Shown here one piece after another: positions 1-7,824 of a DNA stretch of 7,824 nt (its first letter is position 1; every line of letters begins with the position of its first letter). Location of the stretch: assembly GCA_946187025.1 (NCBI GenBank), contig CAMHPM010000063.1, positions 1 through 7,824 on the forward strand. Reading direction: 5' to 3'. This DNA is from an uncultured Prevotellaceae bacterium (GTDB lineage Bacteria > Bacteroidota > Bacteroidia > Bacteroidales > Bacteroidaceae). The notes beneath the pieces are model-generated. The model ran no database searches, was not told the origin of the DNA, and was given only the letters and a program-made list of their open reading frames with translations. The translations under genes and the position numbers were made by a program.

Positions 1-862
1 GCAGGAGCGCCGGCAGTAGGATGTAGCCTACGTAAATGAGGGTGGAGTAGGAGATGGCGAGATATGCGAGCACCGATAGTCCGCATACTTGCAGCAGGTA
101 GAGCAGTCCGCCTGGGAACTCGAGGTGTTTGTACACTTCGAGTGCCAGGGCTACGAATGCAACGATGATGAGCCATACCAGCACAACGAGTGTGGCCATG
201 AGTGGCGGCAGGCGCAGTGGGTTGAGGGTGGGGTGGAAGTAGTATTCCTGCCAAAACTCGGGTACCCACATCTGTATGCTTGTGTAGAGACATGCTATGG
301 TTGCCACGAGCATGATGCAGAGGCATGGGCATAGGGGGTCGAGTGTGGGATGGAGCAGTTTTGAACTCTTCTTTGAGAAGATTAGCAATATGCCGAGTAT
401 GGCCATGACGGGCATCCATATAAGGCGCGTGGTCGCAAGGCGGTCGATGATGATTGAGATGGGGTCGTCGGGGGTGGTGCCGCTGAGCAGGCGGGGCTCG
501 GCAAGCCAGCCCATGGTGTGTTGGTCGCGGGCTACCTTGACGAATACTGTGTCAGATGTGGTATGGATGTCGGCCACTGCTATCACATCGCCTTTATATA
601 GGTAAACTGTGTCGGCCGATGTGTCGATGTGTGGTGTGAGTGCGATGGTGTCGGCCTTTACGCGGAAGTTGAAGTTGTTGGTGTAGTGGTGTGACAGTCG
701 GAAGTTGAGGCTGTCGGCTTGTGCCTGGGTGAGTTGGAGGAGTGTGTCGGTGTAGAGAGGGTTGGTGGCCGACGAGTCGCGGGTGGCGTTGAACTCGCCT
801 GCCGACTGGCCGTTGCACGAACATAGCAGCATGGCCACGATGAGGACTTTCATTACGTACAT
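1..862 (-). other. C-terminal module of the fused frame: lipoprotein-like leader, SH3-like domain, 4-5 membrane helices (partial)
   Basis: This part, fused residues 584-870, looks like a protein of its own. ATG codons at 862 and 853 precede a short hydrophobic leader, MKVLIVAMLLCSC, with a lipobox-like LCSC (Cys599). A polar region containing LRLTQAQ-like 'LTQAQADSLNFRLSHHYTNN' follows. An SH3-like segment spans about 668-708 (YKGDVIAVAD, DTVFVKVARDQ, GWLAEPRLL) and then TPDDPISIIID. Hydrophobic segments lie near 729-745, 760-780, 804-824, 836-853 and 857-870, and the last runs off the window. From memory, stand-alone Bacteroidales proteins share this layout, some with a zinc-ribbon end; that match is recalled, not computed. 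The function is unknown; envelope sensing or anchoring is only a guess. If a stop is missing through error, this is a separate gene starting at 853 or 862. Confidence 0.6.
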
Positions 863-2611
863 GATGCACTGGCGACAGTCGAATGCTAATCTGAAACGTT
901 GGCCGTTGGCCATCTTGAGGTGCCATGGCGGGGTGGGTTGTTTGCACATCCCGAGCGAATATTTTATGCAATGTCGGCACGTCATTAATGGTGAAGAGGT
1001 GTCGTTGCTTGCTTCTGCTTCGACTTTCGTTGTGAGCTCTGCCTCGGCTTCTATTGCGAGCTTTGACGTTGTCGGCATGGCGGTGGGCTGTGTGTCGTTT
1101 GTGGTGTTTGGAGCGAATGGAGGCATGGTATTTACGAGCTCGCGCTTCCAAAGGCTGAGCCACGATGCGGGTATGAACCAGTTTTTGTTTGTGTCGATAC
1201 TGAGTGTCCGCAGCCGGTAGATTGTGTCGCCGAGTTTCGACAGCTGCCGTTGTATGTTGTCTTGCTGGTGTGTGTGTGCCAGTTGCTTTTCGCACTGTGC
1301 TTCGTAGTGTGTCTCGTGGCCATAGTCGTCGGACATTGTGAGACGGAAGCCTTGTGCTGTTTCGCTCAGTGTCATATCTACTGGTATGTAGCGTGTGGCA
1401 CTGTTGCGCCCGAGCAGGTCGTCGAACTGTTTGTCGAAATTGCGATATAGGCGCATCTTGGGCCTGAGCTGGCGCGGCATGTCGAGTGGGTAGAGGCGAC
1501 CGTCGGTTACTTTGTTCAGACGGAAACCATGCAGGCGGCCGCCTTTGTCGAAGAAACAGAGTCCGTCGCCATTGGCAAAGTGTTGCAATCCGGCCACGGT
1601 GAAGCATGTTGTGAACACGTCTTTAACTGTCCCGACTTCCTTCCCTAAGGCTTTTGGCGTGTCGAACGAGAAGATTTCCGGTGTGCGTCCGTGCAGGAAA
1701 TATGTGGTGAATCCACGATTGAAGCTTTTGTGTATATCGGGAGTGAACGTCAGTTCGACGTTGCCGGCCGATGCTCTCTGATATAGTGTGGGGTTGTTTG
1801 CAATGATTTTGTTAAGTTCGGTGGAGTAGGCTGCTGTTACGTTTTTTACATACGACATGTCTTTGAGTCGTCCTTCGATTTTGAAGGATGTCACGCCTGC
1901 ATCGATCATTTCTTTCAGATGCTGAATGAGACAGAGGTCTTTGAGCGAGAGCAGGTGTTTGCCCGACAGCAAGGTGTGCTCTGTGGTCTTCCCATCTTGC
2001 ATCTGTTCTTCGATAAGGTCGAATTCCATGCGACATACCTGTGCACACTCTCCGCGGTTGGCACTGCGGCCGAACAGGCATTGGCTGGCATAGCATCGGC
2101 CGCTGAGGCTTACACACAGTGCTCCGTGAACAAAGCATTCTATCTTCATGTCGGGGCATGACTGGTGTATGTCGCGGATTTGGTCGATAGTGAGTTCGCG
2201 AGCCAACACCACCTGGCGGAATCCTATGTCGTACAGATGTTTCACATGTTCAGGTGTGCGGTTGTCCATCTGTGTGCTGGCGTGCATTGCTATGGGCGGA
2301 AGCTGTAGTGTGAGCAGGCGGAGGTCTTGCACGATGAGTGCATCGACATGGATGTCGTATAGTTGCTTGATGAGTATCTGTGCCTCGTGCAGCTCGTCGT
2401 CTCTCAGCAGGGTGTTTACTGTTGCATATACTTTGGCTCCGAACAAGTGTGCATATCGGACGAGCCGGCTTATATCCTCGATGCTGTTACCGGCCGCAGC
2501 TCTTGCTCCGAAGCGTGGGGCTCCGATATATACCGCATCTGCACCGTGGCGTATTGCTTCGATGCCAATGTCTGCGGTGCGTGCGGGCGATAATAGTTCG
2601 AGGTTAGTCAT
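1..2611 (-). CDS. U32 family peptidase (RlhA/YdcP-like) fused in frame to an SH3-like membrane module; 3' end cut by window edge
   Basis: The frame opens at ATG 2611 and runs 870 codons to the window edge with no stop. Residues 1-586 form a complete U32 protein. The N-terminus (LELLSPARTADIGIEAI) recalls E. coli YdcP/RlhA. The U32 signature lies at about 158-176 (ECFVHGALC...GRCYAS), followed by RSANRGEC, with Cys166, 173, 189, 193 and 227 as possible Fe-S ligands. KIEGRLKDMSYVKN follows, then FNRGF (297-301) and the DUF3656-type region, and a Cys-rich tail with CRHC (545-548), Cys555 and FDCRQC. RlhA hydroxylates C2501 of 23S rRNA in E. coli; that role here is inferred. After residue 583 the frame enters a lipoprotein-like leader and membrane module with no stop. 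The start overlaps the metA stop in ATGACTAA, which suggests translational coupling. Identity of the U32 part is firm; whether the fusion is real or a lost stop is open. Confidence 0.85.
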   Translation of the reverse strand, partial: MTNLELLSPARTADIGIEAIRHGADAVYIGAPRFGARAAAGNSIEDISRLVRYAHLFGAKVYATVNTLLRDDELHEAQILIKQLYDIHVDALIVQDLRLLTLQLPPIAMHASTQMDNRTPEHVKHLYDIGFRQVVLARELTIDQIRDIHQSCPDMKIECFVHGALCVSLSGRCYASQCLFGRSANRGECAQVCRMEFDLIEEQMQDGKTTEHTLLSGKHLLSLKDLCLIQHLKEMIDAGVTSFKIEGRLKDMSYVKNVTAAYSTELNKIIANNPTLYQRASAGNVELTFTPDIHKSFNRGFTTYFLHGRTPEIFSFDTPKALGKEVGTVKDVFTTCFTVAGLQHFANGDGLCFFDKGGRLHGFRLNKVTDGRLYPLDMPRQLRPKMRLYRNFDKQFDDLLGRNSATRYIPVDMTLSETAQGFRLTMSDDYGHETHYEAQCEKQLAHTHQQDNIQRQLSKLGDTIYRLRTLSIDTNKNWFIPASWLSLWKRELVNTMPPFAPNTTNDTQPTAMPTTSKLAIEAEAELTTKVEAEASNDTSSPLMTCRHCIKYSLGMCKQPTPPWHLKMANGQRFRLAFDCRQCIMYVMKVLIVAMLLCSCNGQSAGEFNATRDSSATNPLYTDTLLQLTQAQADSLNFRLSHHYTNNFNFRVKADTIALTPHIDTSADTVYLYKGDVIAVADIHTTSDTVFVKVARDQHTMGWLAEPRLLSGTTPDDPISIIIDRLATTRLIWMPVMAILGILLIFSKKSSKLLHPTLDPLCPCLCIMLVATIACLYTSIQMWVPEFWQEYYFHPTLNPLRLPPLMATLVVLVWLIIVAFVALALEVYKHLEFPGGLLYLLQVCGLSVLAYLAISYSTLIYVGYILLPALL

Positions 2612-3524
2612 GTATGTCGTCTATGTTGTAAGGGGTTTCCTGATATACATAGTAGTTGAGCCAGTTGGTAAACAAGAGGTTTGCCGTCGAGCGCCATCTC
2701 ACTATCGGCGGATTGTCGGGGTTGTCGTTGCGATAGTAGTTCTTCGGCATCTGTATTGGCAGGTTCTTGCTCAGGTCGCGTCGGTATTCGCCGTCGAGTG
2801 TCATAGGTGCATATTCTGAATGTCCTGTGATGAAGAAGTCGCGTCCGCCGCGTGCCATTACGATATGTACTCCGGCATCTTTGCTCTCAGATATGATTTG
2901 AAGTTCGGGATGAGCTTCGATTTCTGGTTTTGAGAGTGTGATGTGCCTGCTGTGTGGTACGTAGAATTCATCGTCGAATCCTCGGAATATAGGCAACCAT
3001 GGTGCCGACGATTGGTGTGGGAACACTCCGAACACTTTTTCGGGTGTGGGCTGTTTCTGTATTCCGTAGAAGTGATAGAGTCCGGCAAATGCAGCCCAGC
3101 AGATGTAGAGTGTGGATGTGACGTTGCTGTGTGCCCAGTTCATCACCTCTTTCAGTTCGTTCCAATACGATACTTCTTCGTATTCCATCTGTTCGAGCGG
3201 TGCACCGGTAATGATGAACCCGTCGTATTTCTTGTGTTGCATATCGTCGAAATCGTGGTAGAATGCTTGCATGTGTTCCACCGGCGCGTTTTTCGACGTA
3301 TGGCTCTTTATCTTCATGAATTCAATCTCGATTTGCAGCGGTGTGTTCGACAGAATGCGTACAAAATCGGTCTCTGTGGTTATCTTGATAGGCATGAGGT
3401 TCAGTATGGCAATGCGAAGTGGACGAATATCTTGGCCATGGGCACGCGTGGTGTCCATGACGAAGATATTCTCCTTCTTCAGCAGCTCGATTGCTGGAAG
3501 CCTATCGGGTAGGTTTAGTGGCAT
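2604..3524 (-). CDS. metA: homoserine O-acetyltransferase/O-succinyltransferase MetA
   Basis: This 306-residue protein is full length for the MetA (HTS) family. It transfers an acyl group from acyl-CoA to the hydroxyl of L-homoserine, the activating step of methionine synthesis in the cytoplasm. It starts with the typical MPLNLPDRLPAIE. The catalytic residues fall at the E. coli positions: Cys142 in YICWAAFAGL, and His235 and Glu237 in TGHSEY. Lys47 (LNLMPIK), GFDDEFYVPHSRH (182-194) and the C-terminal ANLLFTNWLNYYVYQ are also present. Residue 111 (TGAPLE) is Glu; in the E. coli/B. cereus comparison Gly111 favours succinyl-CoA and Glu111 acetyl-CoA, so acetyl-CoA is predicted. Residue 146, commonly Gln in homologues I recall, is Phe. 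No clear Shine-Dalgarno is seen before the start (CCCAAGATG); a 7-bp tandem repeat lies just upstream. The stop overlaps the next start. Confidence 0.95.
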   Translation of the reverse strand: MPLNLPDRLPAIELLKKENIFVMDTTRAHGQDIRPLRIAILNLMPIKITTETDFVRILSNTPLQIEIEFMKIKSHTSKNAPVEHMQAFYHDFDDMQHKKYDGFIITGAPLEQMEYEEVSYWNELKEVMNWAHSNVTSTLYICWAAFAGLYHFYGIQKQPTPEKVFGVFPHQSSAPWLPIFRGFDDEFYVPHSRHITLSKPEIEAHPELQIISESKDAGVHIVMARGGRDFFITGHSEYAPMTLDGEYRRDLSKNLPIQMPKNYYRNDNPDNPPIVRWRSTANLLFTNWLNYYVYQETPYNIDDIHD

Positions 3525-3533
3525 CTTGGGTTA

Positions 3534-3561
3534 ATTGACAATTGATAATTGACAATTGAAA
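3534..3561. repeat. 7-bp AT-rich tandem repeat upstream of metA
   Basis: Four head-to-tail units read attgaca, attgata, attgaca, attgaaa on the plus strand. They begin 10 bp from the metA start codon, inside what would be its leader. No Bacteroidetes TAnnTTTG box is visible in the repeat, so it is not called a promoter. An AT-rich leader could help translation start where Shine-Dalgarno pairing is weak; that is inference. Confidence 0.7.
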
Positions 3562-3653
3562 GGTCCCTCTCTTATCCCCCATAGGAGGGAAGATACCATC
3601 CGGATGGTTCTCCCCATAGAGGGGGAGATGTCCGGATGGACAGAGAGGGTCTT
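3562..3653. repeat. GC-rich palindromic intergenic repeat, copy 1 (four-arm structure)
   Basis: It lies between the M13 stop and the metA start. An 8-bp outer stem pairs ccctctct (3565-3572) with agagaggg (3642-3649). Four small hairpins lie within: 3575-3590 (one mismatch), CCATCCGGATGG (3596-3607, a perfect 12-bp palindrome), 3609-3628 (7-bp stem, 6-nt loop) and 3629-3642 (TGTCC/GGACA, 4-nt loop, sharing one base with the outer stem). Copy 2 at 5841-5923 shares the 12-bp palindrome, a similar C-rich/G-rich hairpin and the 11-mer gagagggtctt in the same order. There is no U-tract, so it is not a standard terminator, although it could slow polymerase or protect mRNA 3' ends after the M13 gene. 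Confidence 0.7.
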
Positions 3654-3689
3654 ATTGATGATTAAATACTGACAAATGGTACTTAGTGC

Positions 3690-5567
3690 TTACCAGATGT
3701 TTACACGCTTTTCTTTTGGTATGAACATCGGGTCGTCTTCGGTGATGTTGAATGCCTCGTACCATGCATCGATTTGCGGCAGGGCTCCGTTCACACGCCA
3801 TTCGCCGAGTGAGTGAGGGTCGGTCGTAGTGAGTTGGCGTATGTTTTCTTCGGTTATGTTTTGTGCCCATACTCCGGCGTAAGCCAGGAAGAATCGCTGC
3901 TCAGGTGTGAATCCGTCGATGGTAGGCAGTGGGTTGTCTTTTGTAGCATTCTTGAATGCTGTGTATGCAATCTTCAGTCCACCGTGGTCGGCAATGTTCT
4001 CGCCTTGTGTGAGTTCGCCGTTGCCATATAGGCCAGGCAATACTTCGATGCCGTTGAAGAAATCGACCATAGCCTTTGTGTGCTCCTTGAAGCGTACGTC
4101 GTCGCCTTCTGCCCACCAGTTCTTGAAGTTGCCGTCTTTGTCAAACTGGCTGCCTTGGTCGTCGAATCCGTGAGTCATTTCGTGGCCGATTACAACGCCG
4201 ATTGCTCCGTAGTTGAATGCATCGTCGGCACTCATGTCGAAGAATGGATACTGAAGGATGCCTGCAGGGAAGCATATCTCGTTGGTTGTAGGGTTGTAGT
4301 ATGCGTTCACGGTTTGTGGAGTCATATACCACTCTTCGTTATCTACAGGCTTTTTGTATTTACGTTCGATTTCGTCGCGGCAGGCCCACTCTGATACGTC
4401 TTTCATGAGTTCATACAGGGTCTTGCTTGGGTCGATGCTGAGTTTGCTGTAGTCGTGCCATTTGTCAGGGTAGCCAATCTTCACGTGGAATGCGTTGAGC
4501 TTTTCTTTTGCGCGTATTTTGGTTGAGTCACTCATCCATTCCTGCTGGTCGATTCGCTCGGCGAGGGCCACTTGCAGGTTCTTCACGAGTTGTTGCATAC
4601 GTGCTTTGTTCTCGGCAGGGAAGTATTTGTTTACGTAGAGTTCGCCCACGGCTTCGCCCAGGATGCTGTTGACGGTGTTGACCGAGCGTTTCCAACGAGG
4701 CTGGATTTCCTGTCGTCCCGACATTACACGTCCGTTGAAGTCGAATGATTCAGCATAGATCTCGTCGCCCAGTGTGCTTGCCGAACTTGAGAGCAGTCGC
4801 CATTGCATCCAGTCTTTGAGTGCTTGCTCGCTTGTTTCGTTGAGAATTGCGATAGCTTCTTTCACGGCTTCAGGCTGTCCTACAGAGAGTGAGTCGAGGT
4901 CGGTGATGAGTTGTGACTCGAAGAATTCGTCCCAGTTGTATCCTGGGAAGTCTTCTTTCAGTGTTGTGAATGCCATCTTGTGGTAGTTGCTGGCAGGGTC
5001 GCGCAGTTCCACTCGGCTGCGTGAACCGATTGCCATGCGTGTCTCGATCGACATCACGGCTTCCATCTTGCGTGTTGCGACTTCTTCGCTGTCGCCTACA
5101 AGTCGGAACATGTTGACGATGTGCTTGCGGTATGCATCGCGTATTTTCTGCATAGCAGGGTCGTCTTTCACGTAGTAGTCTTTGTTTCCGAGCGAGAGTC
5201 CGCCTTGTCCTATCTCAACCATGTTTTCGGTGCTGTTCATCATGTCGGCTCCGATGCCGCAGCTGATGATGTGGCGTCCACCACGCAGTTGCTGTGTGTT
5301 CATGTAGCTGAGTATTGCGTCGCGTCCCTGGAGGTTGGCAATAGCTTCGAGGTCGGGCAGGATTGGTTGGATGCCGTCGGCATTCTGGCGTGTGGAATCC
5401 ATCATCATGGAGTAGAGGTCGCCTATCTTCTGTGCCAGGCTTCCTTGCTCGTTCTTGTTTTGTGAGAGTTCTTCGATGAGTGTGCGGATTTGCTCACGGT
5501 TGTTTTCTGCCACTGCGTCGAAACTGCCGAAGCGTGCATACTCTGGTTTCAGCGGATTGTTTTTCAT
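3690..5567 (-). CDS. M13 family (neprilysin/PepO-like) zinc metallopeptidase, body lacking its signal peptide because of an upstream in-frame stop
   Basis: This 625-codon frame encodes nearly all of an M13 endopeptidase, which cuts oligopeptides, normally in the envelope. Numbered from the original start at 5714 (674 residues), the zinc site HEMTH is at 511-515, the third ligand Glu572 lies in ENIAD with Asp576, and the substrate-binding NAYY is at 470-473. The protein ends RVNIW. Every key residue is intact and no frameshift is seen. The ATG at 5567 is internal to the conserved motif ACGGWMKNNPL, so it is only the first Met after a TAA at 5583-5585. Starting there would remove the lipoprotein signal and leave the product in the cytoplasm. 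The gene is therefore probably a very young pseudogene, or the stop is a sequence error. It stands alone between two repeat-filled gaps. Confidence 0.9.
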   Translation of the reverse strand: MKNNPLKPEYARFGSFDAVAENNREQIRTLIEELSQNKNEQGSLAQKIGDLYSMMMDSTRQNADGIQPILPDLEAIANLQGRDAILSYMNTQQLRGGRHIISCGIGADMMNSTENMVEIGQGGLSLGNKDYYVKDDPAMQKIRDAYRKHIVNMFRLVGDSEEVATRKMEAVMSIETRMAIGSRSRVELRDPASNYHKMAFTTLKEDFPGYNWDEFFESQLITDLDSLSVGQPEAVKEAIAILNETSEQALKDWMQWRLLSSSASTLGDEIYAESFDFNGRVMSGRQEIQPRWKRSVNTVNSILGEAVGELYVNKYFPAENKARMQQLVKNLQVALAERIDQQEWMSDSTKIRAKEKLNAFHVKIGYPDKWHDYSKLSIDPSKTLYELMKDVSEWACRDEIERKYKKPVDNEEWYMTPQTVNAYYNPTTNEICFPAGILQYPFFDMSADDAFNYGAIGVVIGHEMTHGFDDQGSQFDKDGNFKNWWAEGDDVRFKEHTKAMVDFFNGIEVLPGLYGNGELTQGENIADHGGLKIAYTAFKNATKDNPLPTIDGFTPEQRFFLAYAGVWAQNITEENIRQLTTTDPHSLGEWRVNGALPQIDAWYEAFNITEDDPMFIPKEKRVNIW

Positions 5568-5582
5568 CCATCCGCCACATGC

Positions 5583-5714
5583 TTACTGATAAAAGTCTGT
5601 GCCTGGAGCAACCGAGTCGTTCATGTTCTCCAGCTTGATACCGATACCCAGCTGCTGCTGGCAGGCGGTCATTGTAAGTGCCATTGCAATTACTGTTAAT
5701 TGTTTTAGTTTCAT
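5583..5714 (-). pseudogene. Detached 5' end of the M13 peptidase gene (lipoprotein signal peptide, ends in premature TAA)
   Basis: From ATG 5714 the frame reads MKLKQLTVIAMALTMTAC, a lipoprotein signal with a lipobox ending at Cys18. It continues through NDSVAPGTDFYQ to a TAA at codon 44. After the stop the same frame goes straight on with ACGGWMKNNPL. M13 proteins carry DFYxYACGGW here, so the stop replaces the expected Tyr (TAT or TAC to TAA, a single change). The frame matches that of 3690-5567, and together they give a 674-residue protein of normal M13 length. As it stands this part would make only a 43-residue peptide. Confidence 0.8.
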
Positions 5715-5720
5715 AATCTT

Positions 5721-5835
5721 ATTTACTATTTAACGATTTACTATTTACGCATTTACTATTTAGTGATTTACTATTTACGCATTAACTATTTAATGATTTA
5801 CTATTTACGATTTATTTTCGATTTAACTATTTAGC
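5721..5835. repeat. 15-bp AT-rich tandem repeat upstream of the M13 gene
   Basis: Six head-to-tail 15-bp units run from 5721 to 5810, each close to ATTTACTATTTA plus three variable bases (acg, cgc, gtg, cgc, atg, cga). A degraded stretch follows, with one more recognisable unit at 5821-5835. The array ends 6 bp before the M13 start codon on the transcript, so it forms its leader. No spacer-repeat pattern is present, so it is not CRISPR. No TAnnTTTG box is visible on the minus strand. Confidence 0.8.
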
Positions 5836-5840
5836 TATTT

Positions 5841-5923
5841 CCATCCGGATGGAGTTCCCTCCCCATAAAGGGGGAGGGCTAGGGAGAGGGTCTTTTCCCC
5901 TCCTTGGGAGGGGGTAGGGGAGG
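5841..5923. repeat. GC-rich palindromic intergenic repeat, copy 2
   Basis: This block begins directly after the ABC-F stop codon in the sense of transcription. Reading the plus strand, it has CCATCCGGATGG (5841-5852), a strong hairpin (ccctcccc 5857-5864 with ggggaggg 5871-5878, loop ataaag), the 11-mer gagagggtctt (5884-5894), and a second hairpin (cccctcc 5897-5903 with ggagggg 5907-5913). The first three parts match copy 1 in order. The hairpin nearest the ABC-F gene starts 10 nt past its stop and could act as a 3' end or weak terminator, but it is followed by A residues rather than U residues. Confidence 0.7.
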
Positions 5924-7705
<1,782 letters not shown>

Positions 7706-7775
7706 CTTTCTTCTATACGCTCTGTTCGTTCAGCCGTGCAGACCGCCCGTGGTGGCCGACCCGGCTTTAAGGCTA

Positions 7776-7783
7776 CAAAGATA
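7776..7783 (-). promoter_or_regulatory. Bacteroidetes-type -7 promoter box for the ABC-F gene
   Basis: The minus strand reads TATCTTTG, an exact fit to TAnnTTTG, the -7 element used by the Bacteroidetes primary sigma factor. A weak -33-like TGTG lies about 20 bp upstream (7804-7807), inside an AT-rich stretch. Transcription would begin near 7768-7770 and leave a leader of roughly 63 nt before ATG 7705. No other TAnnTTTG box was found in the gaps before metA or the M13 gene. Confidence 0.6.
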
Positions 7784-7824
7784 CGGAATAATTTGCGATA
7801 ATCCACACATTATTTATAATAAAT

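Noticed and set aside
594..1607. A 337-codon minus-strand frame over the U32 and membrane module region
   Set aside because: It is rich in Arg, His and Thr with no recognisable motif, and it lies one frame off the U32/membrane frame, which carries clear family motifs throughout.
3565..3649. Rho-independent terminators at the GC-rich hairpins here and at 5857-5913
   Set aside because: The stems are strong but no U-tract follows on the minus-strand transcript, so they are listed as repeats only.
3525..3689. SAM riboswitch upstream of metA
   Set aside because: The gap is filled by the two repeats, and no conserved riboswitch core is recognisable in it.
5583..5585. TAA being read as an amino acid (changed genetic code)
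   Set aside because: metA, the M13 frame and the ABC-F gene all end in TAA at the expected family C-terminus, so TAA works as a stop here.
5721..5835. Possible CRISPR array
   Set aside because: The units are 15 bp and head to tail with only three variable bases, so there are no spacers.

Overview
The window looks like chromosomal DNA from a Bacteroidales bacterium, perhaps Prevotellaceae. The reasons are the gene families (a Bacteroidetes-type ABC-F protein, a lipoprotein-type M13 peptidase, and a MetA followed by a U32 protein), a Bacteroidetes-type promoter (TAnnTTTG) at the right edge, weak Shine-Dalgarno sites, and GC-rich hairpin repeats between genes. The genus is a guess. All genes lie on the minus strand, so transcription runs from high to low coordinates.

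In transcription order the layout is as follows. (1) A promoter near 7780 drives an ABC-F ribosome-associated ATPase (5924-7705). (2) A 209-bp gap holds a GC-rich hairpin repeat and a 15-bp tandem repeat. (3) An M13 zinc metallopeptidase lipoprotein gene (full extent 3690-5714) has an in-frame TAA at codon 44. This separates the lipoprotein signal peptide (5583-5714) from an otherwise intact 625-codon body (3690-5567). (4) A 165-bp gap holds a second copy of the GC-rich repeat and a 7-bp tandem repeat. (5) metA (2604-3524) encodes a homoserine O-acyltransferase whose residue 111 is Glu, which predicts acetyl-CoA rather than succinyl-CoA use. (6) A long reading frame overlaps the metA stop by 8 nt (2611 to the window edge). 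It begins with a complete U32/RlhA-like protein and continues without a stop codon into a lipoprotein-like leader, an SH3-like domain and several membrane helices.

The genes do not form one obvious pathway. MetA makes the activated homoserine for methionine synthesis. The U32 part resembles enzymes that hydroxylate rRNA or tRNA, and the ABC-F protein acts on the ribosome, so RNA and translation is a loose theme. The M13 enzyme would be an envelope peptidase if it were intact.

No mobile element, CRISPR array, tRNA, rRNA or defence system is visible. The points most worth checking are the missing stop between the U32 protein and the membrane module, the stop inside the M13 gene, and the two related structured repeats that sit in the same order between genes. 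No stretch longer than 300 bp lacks a gene.
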